Of a DNA stretch of 64,000 bases, positions 58,931 through 64,000 are shown in pieces (positions within the stretch are counted from its first letter, which is position 1; every line of letters begins with the position of its first letter). A program made the translations under genes and the position numbers. The notes below the pieces were generated by a model that had not been told where the DNA came from, did not search any database, and was given only the letters and a program-made list of their open reading frames with translations. Source of the DNA: Aquipseudomonas guryensis (GTDB lineage: Bacteria; Pseudomonadota; Gammaproteobacteria; Pseudomonadales; Pseudomonadaceae). The DNA lies in the NCBI RefSeq assembly GCF_014164785.1, contig NZ_JACJFN010000003.1:372001-436000 (forward strand), in the 5' to 3' direction.

Positions 58931-60427
58931 ATGAAACCTTCGCTAGTCCTCAAGATGGGCCAGCAGCTGACGATGACGCCGCAGCTGCAACAAGCCATTC
59001 GCCTACTCCAGCTTTCCACCCTGGACCTGCAGCAGGAAATCCAGGAAGCCCTGGAATCCAACCCCATGCTGGAGCGCCAGGAAGAAGGCGAAGACTTCGA
59101 CAACAGCGATCCGCTGGCCGACGGCGAAGAGCAGAACGCTCAGTCCAAACAGCAGCAGGACACCTACCAGGAAACCAACAGCACCCCCGCCGACTCCATC
59201 GAGGACGGCGAGTGGAATGAACGCATTCCCAACGAACTGCCAGTCGACACCGCCTGGGAAGATGTCTACCAGACCAGCGCCAGCAGCCTGCCGAGCAACG
59301 ACGATGACGAGTGGGACTTCACCACCCGCACCTCGGCCGGCGAAAGCCTGCAGACCCACCTGCTGTGGCAGCTCAACCTGGCACCGATGTCGGACACCGA
59401 CCGCCTGATCGCCGTGACCCTGATCGACTGCATCAATAATCAGGGTTATCTGGAAGAGTCGCTCGAAGAAATCGTCGAAGCCTTCGACCCGGAAATGGAC
59501 GTCGAGCTCGACGAAGTCGAAGCCGTGCTGCACCGTATCCAGAACTTTGACCCGGCCGGCGTCGGCGCGCGCGACCTGCGCGAGTGCCTGCTGCTGCAAC
59601 TGCGTCAGCTGCCGGCCAGCACGCCCTGGCTGAGCGAAGCCCAGCGCCTGGCTGGCGAGCACCTCGACCTGCTCGGCAGCCGCGACTACAGCCAACTGAT
59701 GCGGCGCATGAAGCTCAAGGAAGACGAGCTGCGCCAGATCATCGAGCTGATCCAGAGCCTCAATCCGCGCCCCGGTTCGCAGATCGAAGCCAGCGAACCG
59801 GAATACGTGATCCCCGACGTATTGGTACGCAAGCACAACGAACGCTGGCTGGTGGAGCTGAACCAGGAGGCGGTGCCGCGCCTGCGCGTCAACGCCCAGT
59901 ACGCTGGCTTTGTCAAACGCGCCGACTCCAGCGCCGACAACACCTTCATGCGCAACCAGCTGCAGGAAGCGCGCTGGTTCATCAAGAGTCTGCAGAGCCG
60001 CAACGAGACGCTAATGAAGGTCGCCACGCAGATCGTCGAGCACCAGCGCGGCTTCCTCGAATACGGCGACGAAGCGATGAAACCGCTGGTCCTGCATGAC
60101 ATCGCCGAAGCGGTGGGCATGCACGAATCGACCATCTCGCGGGTTACCACGCAGAAATTCATGCACACCCCACGTGGCATTTACGAGCTGAAATACTTCT
60201 TCTCCAGCCACGTCAGCACCTCGGAAGGCGGCGAATGCTCGTCGACGGCGATCCGCGCCATCATCAAAAAACTGGTCGCAGCGGAAAACGCGAAAAAGCC
60301 GTTGAGTGACAGCAAGATCGCTGGTTTACTGGAAGAACAGGGCATTCAGGTAGCCCGTCGCACCGTCGCCAAATACCGCGAATCCCTTGGGATAGCGCCT
60401 TCGAGCGAACGCAAGCGGTTGATGTAG
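58931..60427 (+). CDS. rpoN: RNA polymerase sigma-54 factor RpoN
   Basis: 498 residues. Region I is Gln/Leu-rich ([20 protein letters not shown]), region II acidic ([19 protein letters not shown]), and the C-terminal DNA-binding part includes [20 protein letters not shown] and the RpoN box [14 protein letters not shown]. It directs transcription from -24/-12 promoters such as the one found here before the short pilin gene. A TATAAT at 58847-58852 in the leader is a candidate -10 for sigma-70. Confidence 0.98.
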   Translation: MKPSLVLKMGQQLTMTPQLQQAIRLLQLSTLDLQQEIQEALESNPMLERQEEGEDFDNSDPLADGEEQNAQSKQQQDTYQETNSTPADSIEDGEWNERIPNELPVDTAWEDVYQTSASSLPSNDDDEWDFTTRTSAGESLQTHLLWQLNLAPMSDTDRLIAVTLIDCINNQGYLEESLEEIVEAFDPEMDVELDEVEAVLHRIQNFDPAGVGARDLRECLLLQLRQLPASTPWLSEAQRLAGEHLDLLGSRDYSQLMRRMKLKEDELRQIIELIQSLNPRPGSQIEASEPEYVIPDVLVRKHNERWLVELNQEAVPRLRVNAQYAGFVKRADSSADNTFMRNQLQEARWFIKSLQSRNETLMKVATQIVEHQRGFLEYGDEAMKPLVLHDIAEAVGMHESTISRVTTQKFMHTPRGIYELKYFFSSHVSTSEGGECSSTAIRAIIKKLVAAENAKKPLSDSKIAGLLEEQGIQVARRTVAKYRESLGIAPSSERKRLM

Positions 60428-60478
60428 CGCGCAGTGCCCGATGCATGCGCCAGCGACTGATGTGATGCGGCACTGAGG

Positions 60479-60557
60479 GAAGGCTTTTGCAAAACTGCAT
60501 GCGCGCCAGGCGCCCTGCCCCAAGGGGGAAGTACAGGACAGTTCTGCAAAAGCCTTC
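60479..60557. mobile_element. 79-bp hairpin element with 19-bp terminal inverted repeats
   Basis: The arms GAAGGCTTTTGCAAAACTG (60479-60497) and CAGTTCTGCAAAAGCCTTC (60539-60557) pair at 18 of 19 positions, around a 41-base GC-rich interior. It lies in the rpoN-hpf gap. The CTTTTGCAAAA ends resemble terminal repeats of insertion sequences, so this is probably a miniature element; a large regulatory stem-loop is the alternative. Confidence 0.7.
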
Positions 60558-60626
60558 TCAAGCCAAAGTGTTACGGTGGCAGGCCCGCTAGCCTGTCTCT
60601 TACACACGGCAACAAGGAGAAGCGGT

Positions 60627-60935
60627 ATGCAAGTCAACATCAGTGGACACCAACTGGATGTGACCGACGCCCTGCGCGACTACATCGGCGAAAAACTCGG
60701 CCGACTGGAGCGCCATTTCGACAAGATCACCAATGTGCAGGTGATCATGGAGGTCGAGAAACTCAAGCAGAAAATCGAAGCCACCCTGCACATTGCCGGC
60801 GGTGAAGTCGTCGCCAACGCAGAGCACGAAGACATGTATGCGGCGATCGACCTGCTCGCCGACAAACTTGACCGTCAACTGATCAAACACAAGGAAAAGC
60901 AGCTCAACCGCCTGCAAGGCGCGACAGCCCGCTGA
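60627..60935 (+). CDS. hpf: Ribosome hibernation promoting factor Hpf
   Basis: 102 residues. Binds stalled ribosomes and preserves them in stationary phase; short-form HPF/YfiA family, earlier called sigma-54 modulation protein. MQVNISGHQLDVTDALRDYI, HFDKITNVQVIMEVEKLKQK, HEDMYAAIDLLADKLDRQL. The ATG at 60627 follows AAGGAGA. It lies between the hairpin element and ptsN, as in the usual rpoN-hpf-ptsN-rapZ-ptsO order. Confidence 0.96.
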   Translation: MQVNISGHQLDVTDALRDYIGEKLGRLERHFDKITNVQVIMEVEKLKQKIEATLHIAGGEVVANAEHEDMYAAIDLLADKLDRQLIKHKEKQLNRLQGATAR

Positions 60936-60947
60936 TATCCCCCACAC

Positions 60948-61412
60948 ATGATCCGACTTGAAAACATCCTGACCGCCGGCCGTTCCCTGGTGAACGTGCC
61001 CGGCGGCAGCAAAAAACGCGTTCTGGAACAGATTGCCAACCTGGTCGCGCGCGAATTGCCCGACCTGGATGGCCAGGACATTTTTGAAAGCCTGATTGCC
61101 CGTGAAAAACTCGGTTCCACCGGGTTCGGCAACGGCATCGCCATTCCCCACTGTCGTCTGCCCGGCTGCGCAGCGCCGATCAGCGCCGTGCTGCGCTTGG
61201 ATGCGGCAGTGGATTTCGACGCCATCGACGGCGCTCCGGTGGACCTGCTGTTCGTCCTGCTGGTACCGGAAGCGGCGACCGACGAGCACCTGGAGCTGCT
61301 CCGGCAGATTGCCAGCATGCTCGACCGCGCCGACGTGCGCGAGCGCCTGCGCCAGGCGCAAAGCAGTGAAAGCCTCTACCAGGTAGTCGTCGACGTGCAG
61401 AACGGCCAGTAG
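60948..61412 (+). CDS. ptsN: PTS IIA-like nitrogen-regulatory protein PtsN
   Basis: 154 residues, EIIA-Ntr of the nitrogen-related phosphotransfer chain, phosphorylated on the His of GIAIPHCRLPG. It also shows GSTGFGNGI and the C-terminal VRERLRQAQSSESLYQ helix. It starts 12 bases after hpf and works with PtsO downstream and an unlinked PtsP. Confidence 0.96.
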   Translation: MIRLENILTAGRSLVNVPGGSKKRVLEQIANLVARELPDLDGQDIFESLIAREKLGSTGFGNGIAIPHCRLPGCAAPISAVLRLDAAVDFDAIDGAPVDLLFVLLVPEAATDEHLELLRQIASMLDRADVRERLRQAQSSESLYQVVVDVQNGQ

Positions 61413-61431
61413 GCCAGGGTAGGACAGTGTC

Positions 61432-62289
61432 ATGCGCCTGATCATCGTCAGCGGCCGCTCCGGCTCGGGCAAGAGCACCGCCCTCGATGTACTGGAGGAC
61501 AACGGCTTCTACTGCATCGACAACCTGCCGGCCGGCCTATTGCCCGAGCTGGCCGAACGGGCACTGCTGGAAACCGAACTGCTACACCCGCAGGTCGCCG
61601 TCTCCATCGACGCCCGCAACCTGCCCAGCCAGCTCAAGCGCTTTCCCGAACTGCTCGCCGAAGTCCGCGCCCGCCATATCCTCTGCGACGTGCTCTACCT
61701 GGATGCCGACGAGGAAACCCTGCTCAAGCGTTTCTCCGAAACCCGTCGGCGCCATCCGCTGACCAACGAGACCCGCGCCCTGGCCGAAGCCATTCGTGAC
61801 GAGGCGGCCCTGCTCAGCCCGATTACCGATCTGGCCGACCTGAAGATCGATACCACCCACCTCAACCTTTATCAGCTGCGCGACACCCTCAAGCTGCGCC
61901 TGCTGAACAAGCCCGAGCCGGGTACCGCGTTTCTGATCGAGTCATTCGGCTTCAAGCGTGGCATGCCGGTGGATGCCGATCTGGTGTTCGATGTGCGCTG
62001 CCTGCCCAACCCCTACTGGAAGCCCGACCTGCGTGAGATGTCCGGACTACAGGCACCGGTGGCCGAGTACCTGGCCGCACAAGCGGATGTCGAGGAGATG
62101 TACCAGGACATCCATGCCTACCTGCACAAGTGGCTACCGCGTTTCGCCGCCAGCAACCGCGCCTATGTGACCATCGCCATCGGCTGTACCGGCGGCCACC
62201 ATCGCTCCGTGTACCTGGCCAATCGCCTGGGCGAAGCGCTCAAACCCACCTTGAAGAATGTCCAGGTCCGCCACCGCGACCTGGGTTAA
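61432..62289 (+). CDS. rapZ: RNase adapter protein RapZ
   Basis: 285 residues. An N-terminal P-loop [16 protein letters not shown] is followed by the RapZ core, with [15 protein letters not shown], a Walker-B-like [11 protein letters not shown], and a C-terminal domain with [20 protein letters not shown]. In E. coli it binds GlmZ RNA and directs its cleavage; whether pseudomonads use it so is not clear. It lies 19 bases after ptsN. Confidence 0.95.
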   Translation: MRLIIVSGRSGSGKSTALDVLEDNGFYCIDNLPAGLLPELAERALLETELLHPQVAVSIDARNLPSQLKRFPELLAEVRARHILCDVLYLDADEETLLKRFSETRRRHPLTNETRALAEAIRDEAALLSPITDLADLKIDTTHLNLYQLRDTLKLRLLNKPEPGTAFLIESFGFKRGMPVDADLVFDVRCLPNPYWKPDLREMSGLQAPVAEYLAAQADVEEMYQDIHAYLHKWLPRFAASNRAYVTIAIGCTGGHHRSVYLANRLGEALKPTLKNVQVRHRDLG

Positions 62290-62303
62290 GGACTGCCCAC
62301 GCA

Positions 62304-62576
62304 ATGCCTGCCTGCGAAATCACCATCATCAACAAACTCGGCCTGCATGCCCGTGCGGCGGCCAAGTTCGTCGGCGTGGCGACGCGCTTTCCCTGCCAGG
62401 TGCGGGTCGGCCGCAGTGCCGAGAGTCTGATCGACGGCAAGAGCATCATGGCCGTGATGATGCTCGCGGCCGGCAAGGGCACCAACCTGTACCTGCATAG
62501 CGAAGGCGAACAGGATGATGACGCCCTGAACGCCCTGATCGAACTGATCAACAACAAGTTCGACGAAGGCGAATAA
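62304..62576 (+). CDS. ptsO: HPr-like phosphocarrier protein PtsO (NPr)
   Basis: 90 residues from ATG 62304 (MPACEITIINKLGLHARAAA). The phosphorylatable His lies in LGLHARAAAKFVG. It also has DGKSIMAVMMLAAGKGTNL, the conserved Ser46 region. The frame is open upstream within rapZ but that is a shadow. It passes phosphate from PtsP to PtsN. A terminator follows. Confidence 0.96.
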   Translation: MPACEITIINKLGLHARAAAKFVGVATRFPCQVRVGRSAESLIDGKSIMAVMMLAAGKGTNLYLHSEGEQDDDALNALIELINNKFDEGE

Positions 62577-62591
62577 CCCGCCTACCAAATA

Positions 62592-62627
62592 AAAAGGGGC
62601 TGTCCGGCAAACCGGACAGCCCCTTTT
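62592..62627. terminator. Bidirectional terminator between ptsO and pmbA
   Basis: AAAAGGGGCTGTCCGG and CCGGACAGCCCCTTTT arms with a four-base loop form a perfect hairpin with T-runs either way, between converging genes. Confidence 0.94.
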
Positions 62628-62642
62628 GCATGGTGCGGTGTC

Positions 62643-63989
62643 TTAGCTGCCAGCGACGGTCATCTTCTCTATGAGCACCGAGCCAGTACGGATATTGCCG
62701 CGCAGCTCCAGGTCATTACCGACCGCGACTATCTGGCGGAACATGTCGCGCAGATTGCCGGCGATGGTCACTTCCTGCACCGGGAACTGGATCTCGCCGT
62801 TCTCCACCCAGAAGCCGGCGGCGCCGCGCGAATAGTCGCCGGTGACCATGTTCAGGCCATGCCCCATCAGTTCGGTCACCAGCAGGCCGCGGCCCATGCG
62901 GCGCAACAGGGCTTTCTGGTCCTCGTCACCGTGACTGACGAACAGGTTGTGTACGCCACCGGAGTTGGCCGTGCTGGGCAAGCCCAGCTTGCGCCCGGAA
63001 TAGGTGCCGAGGATGTAAGAGACCAGCTCACCACCGGCAACGAAAGGCTTGGCATAGGTCGCCAGGCCGTCGCCATCGAAGGTCGCGCTGCCCATGGCCC
63101 GCGGGATATGCGGGCGCTCGTCGAGGTTGAGCCAGGTAGGAAACAGCTGCTGGCCCAGGGTGCCTTCGAGGAAGGACGACTTGCGGTACAGGTTGCCGCC
63201 GGAAATCGCCGCCAGGAAACTACCGAACAGGCCAGTGGCCAGCTCGGCAGCGAACAGCACCGGCACCTCGCAGGTCGGCACCGGCCGCGCACCCAGACGG
63301 GCCGCGGTACGCGCGGCCGCATGCCGACCGATCTGCGCCGGGTCGGCGAGCAGCTCACCCTGGCGATTGACGTCGTACCAGTAGTCGCGCTGCATCTGCC
63401 CTTCACCTTCGGCGATCATCACGCAGCTGAGGCTGTGGCGGGTGCTGGCATAACCACCGACGAAACCATGGCTGTTGCCGTAGACCCGGCAGCCCTGGTG
63501 GGTATTGAGGGTGGTGCCATCGGCATTGCTGATCCGCGGATCGGCAGCGAACGCGGCCTCCTCGCAGGTCAGGGCCAGTTCGACGGCGCGCTCGGGCGCC
63601 AGCGCCCAGGAATGGTAGAGATCCAGGTCGGGAAACTCGCGGGCCATCAGGGCCGCATCGGCGAGGCCGGCGCATTCGTCCTCGGAGGCATGCTGGGCAA
63701 TGGCCAGGGCCGCCGCCACGGTTTCGCGAATGGCCGCATCGCCGCTCGCCGAAGTACTGGCCGAGCCCTTGCGCTGACCAACGTAGAGGGTGATGCCAAA
63801 ACCCTGGTCGCGGTTGAACTCGACCGTTTCCACCTCGCCCTGACGCACCGTGGTCGACAAGCCCTGTTCCATCGACACCGCCACTTCACAGGCACTGGCG
63901 CCCTGGCGCCGGGCCTCGGCGATTATCTGTTCGACCTGCGCCTGCAAGGCCGGCAACGCCTGCGGGCCCACCACTTCTGCTGCACTCAT
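62643..63989 (-). CDS. pmbA: Metalloprotease PmbA (TldE)
   Basis: 448 residues, one half of the TldD/TldE zinc protease that in E. coli matures microcin B17 and degrades the CcdA antitoxin. Family marks: ACEVAVSMEQGLSTTVRQGE, GFGITLYVGQRKGSASTSAS, VTGDYSRGAAGFWVENGEIQ near the C-terminus. TldE lacks the HExxxH zinc site of TldD, and none is visible here. The ATG at 63989 is preceded by GGAG, and the gene is complete despite lying at the window edge. Confidence 0.95.
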   Translation of the reverse strand: MSAAEVVGPQALPALQAQVEQIIAEARRQGASACEVAVSMEQGLSTTVRQGEVETVEFNRDQGFGITLYVGQRKGSASTSASGDAAIRETVAAALAIAQHASEDECAGLADAALMAREFPDLDLYHSWALAPERAVELALTCEEAAFAADPRISNADGTTLNTHQGCRVYGNSHGFVGGYASTRHSLSCVMIAEGEGQMQRDYWYDVNRQGELLADPAQIGRHAAARTAARLGARPVPTCEVPVLFAAELATGLFGSFLAAISGGNLYRKSSFLEGTLGQQLFPTWLNLDERPHIPRAMGSATFDGDGLATYAKPFVAGGELVSYILGTYSGRKLGLPSTANSGGVHNLFVSHGDEDQKALLRRMGRGLLVTELMGHGLNMVTGDYSRGAAGFWVENGEIQFPVQEVTIAGNLRDMFRQIVAVGNDLELRGNIRTGSVLIEKMTVAGS

Positions 63990-64000
63990 AACTCGCTCCA

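Overview
The window is a GC-rich, gene-dense chromosomal segment of a Pseudomonas species that is not P. aeruginosa. The evidence is the gene content and order (urt/ure, the ampDE-nadC-pilABCD-coaE neighbourhood, clpB-rluD-bamD, and hisGDC-murA-mla-kds-lpt-rpoN-ptsN) and the Pseudomonas-type palindromic repeats. Several blocks keep the order I remember from PAO1 but are joined differently. The segment looks like core genome with a few accessory patches.

Layout. Bases 1-9549 hold urea import (urtABCDE, urtA cut by the left edge) followed by urease genes (ureD, ureA, a GNAT acetyltransferase, ureB, ureC); ureEFG are absent. Bases 9726-18841 hold a TatD-type hydrolase, a chemoreceptor, a ROK sugar kinase, ampE/ampD, a DUF1631 protein and nadC. 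Bases 18890-27242 are the type IV pilus locus: tRNA-Thr, an ABC transporter cassette, an unusual two-gene pilin, pilB, pilC, pilD, then coaE and yacG. Bases 27310-31997 hold small conserved genes and ndh. A tRNA cluster (Lys, Pro, Asn) follows, then a second DUF1631 gene abutting a PilZ gene, then clpB, pgeF, rluD and bamD. Bases 41016-47094 are a looser region: a DksA-like zinc protein, an oxaloacetate decarboxylase-like gene with paired operators, an orphan GspF/PilC homologue, two solute-binding proteins, a 227-bp MITE-like element and an HSP70-like protein. Bases 47159-63989 are core biosynthesis and envelope genes: hisC, hisD, hisG, murA, ibaG and mlaBCDEF leftward, then kdsD, kdsC, lptCAB, rpoN, hpf, ptsN, rapZ and ptsO rightward, closing with pmbA.

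Most notable signal. At the pilin locus the expected ~150-residue PilA is replaced by a 61-codon pilin that is only the N-terminal helix (22218-22403). A separate secreted, six-cysteine protein follows immediately (21715-22200). Behind them lie an ABC-2 permease, a single-membrane-span repeat protein and an ABC ATPase (19018-21586). A short pilin plus a separate globular partner is the Geobacter PilA-N/PilA-C architecture, and the three-gene cassette resembles Myxococcus pilGHI. A sigma-54 -24/-12 promoter precedes the short pilin, and rpoN is also in this window. The block is less GC-rich than its surroundings and sits between pilB and tRNA-Thr, where P. aeruginosa exchanges pilin cassettes. 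I infer a horizontally acquired split-pilin system feeding an otherwise normal Pseudomonas PilBCD machine.
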